From: Lachnospiraceae bacterium
GTDB taxonomy: Bacteria; Bacillota; Clostridia; Lachnospirales; Lachnospiraceae
DNA: 45,073 nucleotides
Direction: 5' to 3'
Assembly: GCA_910574715.1 (NCBI GenBank)
Contig: CAJTCH010000043.1
Span: forward strand, 1 to 45,073
In this document: positions 6,568-15,705 of the stretch, piece by piece
How the letters are laid out: every line of letters starts with the position of its first letter
How positions within the stretch are numbered: position 1 is the stretch's first letter
Position numbers and translations under genes: made by a program
The notes under the pieces: generated by a model
What the model saw: the letters and a program-made list of their open reading frames with translations, nothing else
The model's database searches: none
Told to the model about the DNA's origin: nothing

Positions 6568-7884
6568 ATGATGAAAGAAAAGTTACTGAAAAAAATCAAA
6601 GAAAAGAATCTGACGGTCGGTGTGGTCGGACTGGGATATGTTGGCCTTCCATTGGCAGTTGAAAAAGCAAAGGCAGGATTTAAAACGATAGGGTTTGATG
6701 TTCAGGAAGAAAAAGTGAATCTGGTGAATGAGGGACATAACTATATTGGTGATGTGGTTGACAGCGATCTGAAAGGCTTGGTTGAGAACGGGATGTTTAG
6801 AGCCACTTCGGATTTTGGATTTATCAAGGATGTGGACTTTGTTGCAATCTGTGTGCCGACACCGCTGGACAAGCATCAGCAGCCGGATATCAGCTATGTA
6901 CGGTCATCTACAGAAGCCATCTCCAAACATCTGACGAAGGAGACAATGGTGGTCTTAGAATCTACGACTTATCCGGGAACTACAGAAGAGTTGGTAAGGC
7001 CGATTTTGGAAAAGGGTTCCGGGCTAAAATGCGGGGAAGACTTTTATCTCGGCTTTTCACCGGAGAGGGTAGATCCGGGAAATTTGATTTATAAGACTAA
7101 GAATACGCCGAAAGTAGTCGGCGGGATTGGAAAGGATGCCACAGAAGTAATAGCAGCTATGTACCGAACTGTTTTGGACGGTGATGTTGCGGAAGTATCG
7201 TCCCCGGCTATTGCGGAGATGGAAAAGATTCTGGAGAATACATACCGGAATATTAATATTGGTCTGATCAATGAGTTGGCGATTTTGTGTGACCGTATGG
7301 GGATCAGTATATGGGAGGTTATTGATGCGGCGAAGACGAAGCCTTATGGTTTCCAGGCTTTTTATCCGGGGCCGGGTCTTGGAGGGCATTGTATTCCGTT
7401 AGACCCATATTATCTGTCATGGAAGGCGAGAGAGTATGGATTCCATACATCAATGATCGAAAGCTCCATGATGATAAATGATAAGATGCCGGAGTATTGT
7501 GTTGACCGTGCAGCCAGGATCTTAAATAGGTTTGAGAAGTCATTGAAGGGTTCCAAAGTTCTGGTAGTGGGAGTTGCTTATAAGCAGGATATTGATGACT
7601 ATCGGGAAAGTCCTGCATTAGAGGTGATTGAAGTATTAAAAGAATCCGGAGCTGTCGTAGAGTATTATGATCCATGGGTGACAGAGTATAAATATCATGG
7701 ACAAAAGACAAAGGGATTAACAGAGATCACACCGGAGCAGATAGAGAGCTATGATCTGTTGATGATAACGGCGGCGCATTCAAATGTAGATTATGAAATG
7801 CTTCAGAAACATGCGAAGGCTGTATTTGATACAAAGAATGTGATGAAATATGTTATGGAACGGGAGAATATTGAAGTTTTATAA
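6568..7884 (+). CDS. wbpA: UDP-N-acetylhexosamine 6-dehydrogenase (WbpA/WecC type)
   Basis: NAD-dependent oxidation of a UDP-HexNAc C6 hydroxyl to a carboxylate, giving a UDP-HexNAc uronic acid (438 aa, usual length). The dinucleotide fold is GVVGLGYVGLPLA (18-30). GFSPERVDPGN (162-172) is the substrate-binding segment, and the catalytic cysteine is C275 in GLGGHCIPLDP. CAGGAGAA lies just before paired ATG codons. The next genes (2-epimerase, 3-dehydrogenase, N-acetyltransferase) and the aminotransferase at 17727 match the remaining steps of the UDP-diacetamido-uronic acid route. UDP-GlcNAc as substrate is therefore more likely than UDP-ManNAc, though WecC activity is not excluded. Confidence 0.9.
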   Translation: MMKEKLLKKIKEKNLTVGVVGLGYVGLPLAVEKAKAGFKTIGFDVQEEKVNLVNEGHNYIGDVVDSDLKGLVENGMFRATSDFGFIKDVDFVAICVPTPLDKHQQPDISYVRSSTEAISKHLTKETMVVLESTTYPGTTEELVRPILEKGSGLKCGEDFYLGFSPERVDPGNLIYKTKNTPKVVGGIGKDATEVIAAMYRTVLDGDVAEVSSPAIAEMEKILENTYRNINIGLINELAILCDRMGISIWEVIDAAKTKPYGFQAFYPGPGLGGHCIPLDPYYLSWKAREYGFHTSMIESSMMINDKMPEYCVDRAARILNRFEKSLKGSKVLVVGVAYKQDIDDYRESPALEVIEVLKESGAVVEYYDPWVTEYKYHGQKTKGLTEITPEQIESYDLLMITAAHSNVDYEMLQKHAKAVFDTKNVMKYVMERENIEVL

Positions 7885-7908
7885 GTAACATAGGAAGAGG
7901 AATCCAAT

Positions 7909-9012
7909 ATGAAAATAGTAACGGTGGTGGGCGCAAGGCCACAATTTATAAAAGCAGCAGCGGTATCCAGAATAATACGCAAACAACACGAAGAAATATT
8001 GATTCATACAGGGCAGCATTATGACAATAATATGTCGGATATATTTTTTGATGAGTTGCGTATTCCTAAGCCGGATAAGAACTTGAACGTAGGCTCAGGA
8101 AGCCATGCCAAACAGACGGCAGAGATGATGATAGGCATCGAACAAGCGTTAATAGATGAAAGGCCGGACTGTCTGCTGATTTATGGAGATACCAATTCTA
8201 CATTGGCCGGAGCTATTGCCGCTTCTAAAGTACATGTTCCGGTAGTCCATGTAGAGGCGGGACTGCGATCTTATAACAAAAATATGCCGGAAGAACAGAA
8301 TCGTGTGTTGGCAGACCATATCTCTGACTTGTTATTATGCCCTACAGATACAGCGGTAGAGAATCTAAAAAATGAAGGGATTACAGAAGGCGTGTATCAG
8401 GTGGGAGATGTAATGTGTGATGCTGTTTTGTACTATTCTAAAATGATGGAATCACATGGCCGGAAGGATTATTTTGCACAGTTTGCCGGATTATTTGGAA
8501 ATATTCCTGTATTAGACAGTTGGTATATGGCAACGATCCATCGTGCAGAGAATACGGACCGGATCGAGAAGATCCGGGAAATATTAGGTGCATTTGAGGA
8601 ATTAGATGCGCCGGTGATATTTCCGGTTCATCCCCGCACAAAGGGGATGGTGGAACAATTACACCAGCAATATGCCTATCGGAATGTCATATTTATTGAA
8701 CCGGTTGGTTATTTGACCATGCTTTATCTTGTAAAACACGCAATGAAAACGATTACGGATTCTGGCGGTTTACAGAAGGAAACCTACATATTAGATACTC
8801 CTTGTATAACGGTAAGGGATCAGACAGAATGGGTAGAAACTCTGAGGGGAAACTACAATATTTTGGCCAAACCAGATAAAGAAGATATTTTAAATAAAAT
8901 ATATCAGACACAAACGGATACAAAAACGAAGGAAGATTATTATGGAGACGGACATGCATCAGAGAAGATATGTGATCTTTTGAGCTATGTAAAGAGGGGT
9001 GAAAAAGAATGA
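7909..9012 (+). CDS. wecB: UDP-GlcNAc 2-epimerase, non-hydrolysing (WecB/WbpI type)
   Basis: GT-B-fold epimerase (367 aa) that inverts C2 of a UDP-GlcNAc-type sugar. It starts KIVTVVGARPQFIKAAA and carries HTGQHYD, HVEAGLRSYNKNMPEE, HPRT and TDSGGLQKE, the family's conserved active-site stretches. In the Wbp route the homologue WbpI acts last, on UDP-GlcNAc(3NAc)A, to give the manno sugar; WecB acts on UDP-GlcNAc itself. The neighbours favour the WbpI role, but sequence cannot settle it. AGGAAGAGG precedes the ATG. Its stop overlaps the next start by 4 bp, indicating coupled translation. Confidence 0.88.
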   Translation: MKIVTVVGARPQFIKAAAVSRIIRKQHEEILIHTGQHYDNNMSDIFFDELRIPKPDKNLNVGSGSHAKQTAEMMIGIEQALIDERPDCLLIYGDTNSTLAGAIAASKVHVPVVHVEAGLRSYNKNMPEEQNRVLADHISDLLLCPTDTAVENLKNEGITEGVYQVGDVMCDAVLYYSKMMESHGRKDYFAQFAGLFGNIPVLDSWYMATIHRAENTDRIEKIREILGAFEELDAPVIFPVHPRTKGMVEQLHQQYAYRNVIFIEPVGYLTMLYLVKHAMKTITDSGGLQKETYILDTPCITVRDQTEWVETLRGNYNILAKPDKEDILNKIYQTQTDTKTKEDYYGDGHASEKICDLLSYVKRGEKE

Positions 9013-10082
9013 AATATGGATTGATTGGCTGTGGCAGGATTGCAACTAACCATGTAAAGGCCGTACTCAATAATAACCTGGAGTTTGTTGCCGCATGTGA
9101 TATTGAAGAATCGCAAATTAATAATTTGCTTGCAAAACATGGACTGGATAAAGATAAGGCGATTAAGTATTATATAGATTATAAGAAGATGATAGAGCAA
9201 AATAAACTGGATCTGGTTGCAATTGCAACAGAGAGCGGGAATCACGCAGAAATTGCTCTATACTGTATCGATCATGGTATTAACTGTATTATTGAAAAGC
9301 CAATAGCCATGAGTATTCAGGAGGCAGACCAGATTATCCGACATGCAGAAGAAAAAGGTGTGAAGGTGTCGGCTTGTCATCAAAATCGTTTTAATATAGC
9401 AGTACAAGAAATGAGAAAGGCTGTAGAAGCGGGGAGATTTGGGAAACTGTCGCATGGGTCTGTTCATGTACGGTGGAATCGGAATGTTGATTATTATGCG
9501 CAGGCACCTTGGAGAGGAAAATGGGCATCCGACGGCGGTGCATTGATGAATCAATGTATTCATGGAATTGATCTTCTGCGATGGATGATGGGGGATGAGG
9601 TAGAAGAAGTTTACGGACAGACACGTCAGCAGTTCCATGATTATCTGGAAGCAGAGGACGTTGGGATGGCGGTAATTAAATTTAAAAACGGGGCTGTTGC
9701 AACGATTGAAGGTACAACAAATGTGTATCCGCGTAATCTTGAAGAAACATTGTATCTTTTTGGAGAGAATGGCACAGTTAAGCTGGGAGGAACATCTACC
9801 AATAATATTGATGTATGGCAATTTGCAGATGAGACGGAAGCGGACCATAAGAATAAAGGACTGGAAGAAGCAACCAGTAATGTATATGGGAATGGGCATA
9901 CCAGCCTGTACACAGATGTTATTGATGCGGTAAAAAATGACAGAAGACCTTATGTGGATGCGGTGGCAGGGCGAAATGCTTTGGAATTGGTATTGGCAAT
10001 ATATAAGAGTCAGAAAGATGGAAAACCGGTGAAGTTGCCGCTTGATGATTTTGCATCGGCTGAAATGGCAGGAGAATTCTAA
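9009..10082 (+). CDS. wbpB: Gfo/Idh/MocA-family UDP-HexNAc uronate 3-dehydrogenase (WbpB-like)
   Basis: NAD-dependent oxidoreductase (357 aa). The N-terminal Rossmann motif is [14 protein letters not shown] (3-16), with EKPIA at about 96-100, the hallmark lysine-proline pair of the family. The C-terminal domain carries [20 protein letters not shown]. WbpB-type enzymes oxidise C3 of UDP-GlcNAcA so that a partner aminotransferase (WbpE) can aminate it. The flanking wbpA-, wecB- and wbpD-like genes support this over other Gfo/Idh/MocA activities. It overlaps the previous gene by 4 bp (ATGA) and the next by one base (TAATG). Confidence 0.85.
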   Translation: MKYGLIGCGRIATNHVKAVLNNNLEFVAACDIEESQINNLLAKHGLDKDKAIKYYIDYKKMIEQNKLDLVAIATESGNHAEIALYCIDHGINCIIEKPIAMSIQEADQIIRHAEEKGVKVSACHQNRFNIAVQEMRKAVEAGRFGKLSHGSVHVRWNRNVDYYAQAPWRGKWASDGGALMNQCIHGIDLLRWMMGDEVEEVYGQTRQQFHDYLEAEDVGMAVIKFKNGAVATIEGTTNVYPRNLEETLYLFGENGTVKLGGTSTNNIDVWQFADETEADHKNKGLEEATSNVYGNGHTSLYTDVIDAVKNDRRPYVDAVAGRNALELVLAIYKSQKDGKPVKLPLDDFASAEMAGEF

Positions 10083-10585
10083 TGGATTATTTTGTACATG
10101 AGAGCAGTTATGTAGACGCGGATGTAAAGATAGGAGAAGGAACGAAGATATGGCATTTTTGCCATATTCAAAAAGGTGCTAGAATTGGAAAAAACTGTTC
10201 ATTCGGGCAGAATGTGAATATTTCTAATAATGTAATTGTTGGAAATGATTGTAAAGTGCAGAACAATGTATCCATTTATGAAGGAGTAGTATTGGAAGAC
10301 GGAGTATTCTGTGGTCCGTCTTGTGTATTTACGAATGATCTGACTCCGCGTGCCAGATATCCGAAAGGAAGAGAAGGATATAAGAAGACATTGATAAGAG
10401 AAGGCGCGAGTATTGGAGCGAATGCGACGATTGTCTGCGGGCATATCATCGGTAAATATGCTATGGTAGCGGCGGGCGCAGTTGTGACGAAAGATGTGCC
10501 GGATTATGCGCTGGTGGCGGGGGTTCCTGCTAAAATAATTGGAAGAATAGATGAAAAAGGCAAAACTCTTATTAAGGAGAATTGA
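10082..10585 (+). CDS. wbpD: Left-handed beta-helix N-acetyltransferase (WbpD-like)
   Basis: Hexapeptide-repeat acetyltransferase (167 aa). Repeated I-G-x4 turns run from about residue 12 to 150 ([65 protein letters not shown]). In the Wbp route this enzyme acetylates the 3-amino group of UDP-GlcNAc(3NH2)A with acetyl-CoA. The start overlaps the stop of the 3-dehydrogenase, as in a tightly coupled operon. Family assignment is firm; the exact acceptor is inferred from the gene set. Confidence 0.87.
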   Translation: MDYFVHESSYVDADVKIGEGTKIWHFCHIQKGARIGKNCSFGQNVNISNNVIVGNDCKVQNNVSIYEGVVLEDGVFCGPSCVFTNDLTPRARYPKGREGYKKTLIREGASIGANATIVCGHIIGKYAMVAAGAVVTKDVPDYALVAGVPAKIIGRIDEKGKTLIKEN

Positions 10586-10590
10586 GTAGA

Positions 10591-12318
10591 ATGCGAATTT
10601 GTTTTCTTGCACCTGCTAATAGCGCGCATATTAAGAAATGGTGCAAATGGTTTAATGAGCACGATAACAAGACATATGTTGTGTCATTTGTGAAAGATGA
10701 TATAGAAGGTACATATATCTATCACATTGATTCTGGTGTTGATGCCAATGCAAGCGATTCCAGTAAGATAAAATATCTATTTAAAGCAAGAAAAGTTAAA
10801 AAAATAATTACTCAGATCAATCCAGATATAGTAAATGTGCATTATGCAACAAGTTATGGTACGGTGGCTGCCTTGGCAGGAATAAAAAAATATGTGCTTT
10901 CAGTTTGGGGGTCGGATATTTATGATTTCCCAAATAAAAGTATGCTTCATAAAATGATGCTGAAATATAGTTTGAAAAAGGCAACATATCTCTTTTCTAC
11001 CAGTCAGGCTATGGCTGATGAAGCACATAAATATACAGATAAAAATATTGAAATAACTCCATTTGGGGTTGATTTACAAATGTTTACTCCTGCAAAACGG
11101 AATAGACCGTATCATGTGAGTGAGGATGGAAGATTTATTGTAGGAACAGTAAAATCATTATTGCCAAAGTATGGAATTGATTATTTGATTGAAGCTGTTT
11201 CCTTAGTAAAAAGAAAGCACCCAGAAATTCCTATTGAATTGAGAATTGCAGGTAAAGGAGAATATGAAAAAGAATATAAAAAGTTGGCTAAAATCAAAGG
11301 AATAGATGAAATAACGACATGGTTAGGATTTGTTTCACAGAATAACGCAGCAAAAGAATGGGCGAACATGGATATTGCAATTATTCCTTCCACTTTGGAA
11401 TCAGAATCATTTGGAGTATCGGCAGTGGAAGCACAGGCCTGTGGTACACCTGTTATTATTTCAGATATTCCGGGATTGATGGAAGCAACATCTCCAGGGA
11501 AAAGCAGCGTAGTTGTTCCGAGAAATAATGCAGAAGCAATTGCAGAAGCAATTGTTGATTTATTTCAAAATAATGAGAAAAGAATAAAAATGGGACAAGT
11601 TGGAAGAGAATATATTTCTGAGAGATATGGAGCAAATTCTTGTTTTGGAAATATAAAAAATAGCTTCGATAAAATAGGGGAGAGGGTGAAAAGCATAGAT
11701 TTAATAGTCTTTTCTCCAATAAGAAGAACCCGTATTTATAAAAGTATATTTTCAGAAGATTTTATTGTAGGAACGATTAAATCGCTTGAACCTATCTATG
11801 GTATCGATTATCTTATTAAGGCTGTAGCTATATTACATAAGGAATATTCAGATATTCCTATTCAGCTTAGAATAGCAGGTAAAGGATCGATGGAGGTGGA
11901 ATATAAAAAGTTAGCAAAAAAGCTAGGAATTGAAAAGAATACTAAATGGCTTGGTTTTATATCACAAGAAGAGGTAGCAAAAGAATGGGCGAATATGGAT
12001 ATTGCTATTATACCATCGTTGCAGGAGTCGTTTGGAGTTTCAGCAGTTGAAGCACAGGCTTGTGGTACATTAGTTATCATTTCAGATGTTCCAGGTCTAA
12101 AAGAAACTACGGTACTAGGTGAAAGTTCAATAGTTGCAAAACAAGATGAAAAAGAAATCTCTGAAGTTATAAAGGATTTCTATTTTTCGCGAGACAAGAT
12201 AAAAAGAATGGGAATAATAGGACGGGAATATGTAACGGAACATTACGAAATAAACGATTGTTTTAAGCATATATATAGTTTGTTTTTATTTATTAGCAAG
12301 GATGTGGAAAAGGGATAA
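10591..12318 (+). CDS. Family 4 glycosyltransferase with duplicated C-terminal domain
   Basis: A 575-residue protein, far longer than the usual about 380 for this family. I chose ATG 10591 over TTG 10582 because AAGGAGA sits 10 bases upstream. Residues 1-165 are a GT-B N-terminal domain (MRICFLAPANSAHIKKW, SVWGSDIYDFP). Residues about 182-357 are a full nucleotide-sugar-binding domain, and about 391-562 are a second, diverged copy. Both start FIVGT-KSL and share LRIAGKG, YKKLAK, WLGF, EWANMDIAIIPS and the E-x7-E motif ESFGVSAVEAQACG. The frame stays open across the junction, so both copies may be functional. From here codon use becomes strongly AT-rich. Donor and acceptor are unknown. Confidence 0.82.
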   Translation: MRICFLAPANSAHIKKWCKWFNEHDNKTYVVSFVKDDIEGTYIYHIDSGVDANASDSSKIKYLFKARKVKKIITQINPDIVNVHYATSYGTVAALAGIKKYVLSVWGSDIYDFPNKSMLHKMMLKYSLKKATYLFSTSQAMADEAHKYTDKNIEITPFGVDLQMFTPAKRNRPYHVSEDGRFIVGTVKSLLPKYGIDYLIEAVSLVKRKHPEIPIELRIAGKGEYEKEYKKLAKIKGIDEITTWLGFVSQNNAAKEWANMDIAIIPSTLESESFGVSAVEAQACGTPVIISDIPGLMEATSPGKSSVVVPRNNAEAIAEAIVDLFQNNEKRIKMGQVGREYISERYGANSCFGNIKNSFDKIGERVKSIDLIVFSPIRRTRIYKSIFSEDFIVGTIKSLEPIYGIDYLIKAVAILHKEYSDIPIQLRIAGKGSMEVEYKKLAKKLGIEKNTKWLGFISQEEVAKEWANMDIAIIPSLQESFGVSAVEAQACGTLVIISDVPGLKETTVLGESSIVAKQDEKEISEVIKDFYFSRDKIKRMGIIGREYVTEHYEINDCFKHIYSLFLFISKDVEKG

Positions 12319-12322
12319 AAAA

Positions 12323-13300
12323 ATGAAGATAAGTGTACTTATTCCAGTATATAATGGGGAAAAATTTATAGAAAATTGTGTTTATAGTGTAATCAATCAA
12401 AAATTTAAAGATATTGAAATTATAATTATTAATGATGGATCAAGTGATAATACAGGGTATATATGCAGGGAATTAGAAAAAAAGTATCATAATATTACAT
12501 ATTTAATCCAAAAGAACTTGGGAGTGTCGGCTGCTCGTAATAAAGGAATTCAAAACGCAAAAGGAGAATATTTGTTATTTTTGGATTCTGATGACTATTT
12601 GGCAGAAAATTCTTTAGAAAAAATATATATAAAAATGAAAGAAAATGATTTAGATGCTCTTACATTTGATGCAGGAATTTATAATTTAGATGGGAAAAAA
12701 GTTAAGAAGATAATTCCTTGCAATTTTAAAGAAAACGAATATATAAGCGGATATGATTATATTAAAACTTATGGGTATAAGGTTCCGGTTGTTGCATGGA
12801 TGTGGATTCTTAGACATGGGTTTGTTGTAGAAAATAATTTTACTTATATCGAAGGTCGATTTCATGAGGATGTGGAATGGACAGCGAAGTGGTTTCCTTA
12901 TGCAGAAAGAATTGGATATATAAATGCGGAATTATATTGTCAGGTTTTATCATGTGGATCAATCATGCGTTCGAAAAATCTTAAACGTTCAAAGGATTTG
13001 ATGTACATTTCAAAGGCAATATATGATAATGTAGAAAAGTTAAAAGATAAGAGGTATGGAGAGATTAAAAGTACATTGATTAAATATGCTTCTGAAGAAG
13101 CATTTTCATCAATTCATTCTGCATGTACGATGGGGTATAGAATCAATGAATTAAAAAATGAGGATAAATTTAAGGAAACAATAAGGTTGATTTCGGTTAA
13201 TAAAAAATATTTGTTTATAGTAATATTATTAAAAATGCAGTGCTATTTTTTGGTTGAAACAATAATTAATATTTATGATCGAGTAAGGAGAAATAGATGA
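12323..13300 (+). CDS. Family 2 glycosyltransferase
   Basis: GT-A inverting glycosyltransferase (325 aa from ATG 12323). The ATG is preferred over 12302 because GGAAAAGGGA lies 8 bases upstream and MKISVLIPVYNGEKFIENC is the canonical family N-terminus. NDGSSDNTG (nucleotide-binding aspartate) and FLDSDDYL (metal-binding DxD) are present. HEDVEWTAKWFPYA near residue 180 fits the catalytic ED region. It starts 4 bp after the previous stop and overlaps the next gene by 4 bp. It is AT-rich like its neighbours. Substrate unknown. Confidence 0.87.
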   Translation: MKISVLIPVYNGEKFIENCVYSVINQKFKDIEIIIINDGSSDNTGYICRELEKKYHNITYLIQKNLGVSAARNKGIQNAKGEYLLFLDSDDYLAENSLEKIYIKMKENDLDALTFDAGIYNLDGKKVKKIIPCNFKENEYISGYDYIKTYGYKVPVVAWMWILRHGFVVENNFTYIEGRFHEDVEWTAKWFPYAERIGYINAELYCQVLSCGSIMRSKNLKRSKDLMYISKAIYDNVEKLKDKRYGEIKSTLIKYASEEAFSSIHSACTMGYRINELKNEDKFKETIRLISVNKKYLFIVILLKMQCYFLVETIINIYDRVRRNR

Positions 13301-14472
13301 TACTAGAGCGGTTAACAGTAATTTTGCCATCGATTCTGACAGTTCCAGCAGTAAAAGGTGGTGCTGTTGAGCAATTATTAGAAAATTTTATAATGCAGAA
13401 TGAGATTTCACCTCAATATTATTTAGATGTTGTGGCACATTATAAAAAAGAAGCGAAAGAAAAAGCAAAAAAATATAAATATGCAGTTTATCATTATATT
13501 AAGCTTCCTGATTTGATTATAAGAGGAAACAGTGTTCTTTATAACAAGCTAAATTTATATGACATTCCAGATATTTGGGAATCAAGTATAATAAGAAAAG
13601 TAAGAAAAATAGATAATAAAAAAATATTAATTGAAGGTGGAAATATTGCCATTAAGATGCAAGAGCGATTTCCAGATAAAAAAATTTTTTTTCATATTCA
13701 TTCTAATTGGAAAATTCCAAGAAAAAAATTGAAGCTAATCAATAGTTCAATGAGCATAATTTGTGTTTCTGATTTTATCAGACAAAAACAAATTGAACAA
13801 GGAGTTTTACCAAGTAGAGTAAAAACAGTTTTAAATGGAATTGATGTAGAGCATTTTGAGGTTAATTCAAAAAATAATAAAAAAGCATTAAAAAAGTATG
13901 GAGTTCCAGAGGATGCATTTGTTTTATTATATAAAGGACGTCTAGTTAAAGAAAAAGGAATTGTAGAATTGATTCATGCGTTCGAAAAAATGGATAGAGA
14001 AAATGTTTATTTGATAATTGCAGGATCATTGAATTTTGGACAAAAGAGGATGAACAAATCAAAGTATGAAAAAGAAATAAATGAACTTGTGCAAAATAAT
14101 GATAAGATAATTGTTACTGGGCATATTGATTATGATAAAATCATGGAATTACATAGCATATCTACAGTAGCCGTTGTTCCAAGTTTGTGGGAAGAACCTT
14201 GCGCATTAGTAGTAATAGAAGCATTAGTGTCGAAAATACCGTTAGTAACAACAAAGAAAGGCGGAATACCTGAATTGTGTAAGAATACTGGAGCTATAGT
14301 ATTAGAGGTTGATAATAATTTTATTAATAATCTTAAAGATACACTTTGCACATTATATGATAATAGAAATCTTTTAAGCGAAATGATTAATATTAAGAAC
14401 AGTCAATTGGAATTCTTTTCTAATAAGAGATATTTTACCGATATTTGTCAGGAGATTTCTGAAAATACATAA
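13297..14472 (+). CDS. Family 4 glycosyltransferase
   Basis: GT-B glycosyltransferase (391 aa). It starts LTVILPSILTVPAVKGGAVEQL, which fits the acceptor-side glycine loop. It has ICVSDFIRQKQIEQGV, VLNGIDVEHF, LLYKGRLVKEKGIVELI and the E-x7-E signature EEPCALVVIEA (near 307-317), followed by TTKKGGIPEL. AAGGAG lies about 8 bases before the ATG, which overlaps the preceding stop (ATGA). It belongs to the AT-rich block; the sugar transferred is unknown. Confidence 0.85.
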   Translation: MILERLTVILPSILTVPAVKGGAVEQLLENFIMQNEISPQYYLDVVAHYKKEAKEKAKKYKYAVYHYIKLPDLIIRGNSVLYNKLNLYDIPDIWESSIIRKVRKIDNKKILIEGGNIAIKMQERFPDKKIFFHIHSNWKIPRKKLKLINSSMSIICVSDFIRQKQIEQGVLPSRVKTVLNGIDVEHFEVNSKNNKKALKKYGVPEDAFVLLYKGRLVKEKGIVELIHAFEKMDRENVYLIIAGSLNFGQKRMNKSKYEKEINELVQNNDKIIVTGHIDYDKIMELHSISTVAVVPSLWEEPCALVVIEALVSKIPLVTTKKGGIPELCKNTGAIVLEVDNNFINNLKDTLCTLYDNRNLLSEMINIKNSQLEFFSNKRYFTDICQEISENT

Positions 14473-14512
14473 AAGAGGAATAAGTTGCTGGTAAAGAAAG
14501 GCAGATGTGTTT

Positions 14513-15691
14513 ATGTTTGTAAAAGGAAGTAAAAATATTGTAGGAGAATGGATTTTTTATATAAATTGGTTTTTGCCAGTTTACTTAATTCTACTAAAAT
14601 TTGTATTAGAGGAACGTGCTATATCCTGGATTTCCTATGTATTATATTTAGGATTAACAATCCTTTATATTTTTTTATACAGACCTATAATGAGTAAAAG
14701 TGTTTTTGTTTTTTTAGTAATATATTGGATAATGCTAGCTCTTAATATTTTGATTGTGAGTTATAAATCTTACGTAGTTATTGAAGGTGGTACAAATTTT
14801 TTGAAATTCATAATTCCAGTATTATTTTTTTCGCAAATATCAACAAGTCAATTAGAGGATTTTTATGTAAATTTTTATCATATCACTCTTAAGCATATGA
14901 TATTAATATTGCCATATTATTATATGACGCGAAATGAGATAATCGATTATGGAGATTTTTCTGTATTAACGTCACTTTTACTTATAGTGTTAATGATTGG
15001 TATTGTAATATTTCAAGATAAAATTTTAATTGGAATAATTGGATTAATAATTACGTTTGTAATGACGACACTTTTTTCGTCTAGAATGCCAGTAATTGCT
15101 TTTCTTCTAGTAACTTTTATATTGGTGTTTTTAAAAATAAACAATAGTAGTTTTAGAATTTTTTTTATAAGTGCTACTTTTGTTGTATTAACAGTTTGTT
15201 TTATCAATATTGAAGATATTTTATCTTTTATCAACAAACAACTAATAGAATTGGGAATTGAATCAAGGACAATTATTCGTTTTACTAATGATATTGGAGA
15301 GAAATCAATCTTAGAAATGGCTGGAAGCTCAAATCGACAATATATTTGGAGTACAACCATAGAGTATTTGAAAGAAAGATATTTTTTTCTTCCTGGTGGG
15401 TTTGCTGCTATTAGAGGTATCACAGATGGAAATATTTATTTTTCACATAATCTTTTTCTTGATTTATTTGTAATGTTTGGAATATTTGCTGTTCCAGCAA
15501 TATTTTTTGTTATTATCAAAATATACAATTTGAGTAAAATAGTTGAAAAAAAAGTATTTCTTTCATTTTGTTCTTTTTTTTTGTTTTGGTTCTTCTGTAG
15601 TTTAACCGGCGCTCATTTTTTATCAGATAGTTATGCTATTGTTAGTTGGTCTGTTTTGTTTTTTACTAAAAAGCAAGTAAAAGAAATTTAA
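14513..15691 (+). CDS. Wzy-like repeat-unit polymerase (polytopic membrane protein)
   Basis: Highly hydrophobic protein of about 392 residues with roughly ten predicted membrane segments (for example WIFYINWFLPVYLILLKF, SLLLIVLMIGIVIF, IFFISATFVVLTVCFI). A central loop (about 250-310) carries SSNRQYIWSTTIEYLKE, LPGGFAAIRG and YFSHNLFLDLFVMFG, the layout of O-antigen/polysaccharide polymerases. Its place beside a flippase and glycosyltransferases supports a Wzy role, polymerising undecaprenyl-linked repeat units outside the membrane. GTG 14507 is an alternative start (AAAGG 5 bases before it, 11 before the ATG). Sequence in this family is poorly conserved, so this rests on topology and context. 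Confidence 0.72.
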   Translation: MFVKGSKNIVGEWIFYINWFLPVYLILLKFVLEERAISWISYVLYLGLTILYIFLYRPIMSKSVFVFLVIYWIMLALNILIVSYKSYVVIEGGTNFLKFIIPVLFFSQISTSQLEDFYVNFYHITLKHMILILPYYYMTRNEIIDYGDFSVLTSLLLIVLMIGIVIFQDKILIGIIGLIITFVMTTLFSSRMPVIAFLLVTFILVFLKINNSSFRIFFISATFVVLTVCFINIEDILSFINKQLIELGIESRTIIRFTNDIGEKSILEMAGSSNRQYIWSTTIEYLKERYFFLPGGFAAIRGITDGNIYFSHNLFLDLFVMFGIFAVPAIFFVIIKIYNLSKIVEKKVFLSFCSFFLFWFFCSLTGAHFLSDSYAIVSWSVLFFTKKQVKEI

Positions 15692-15705
15692 ACTAAAGGA
15701 TGAAT

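Noticed and set aside
10582..10584. TTG 10582 as start of the duplicated-domain glycosyltransferase
   Set aside because: It is one base from the AAGGAGA site; ATG 10591 has correct spacing and gives a normal family N-terminus.
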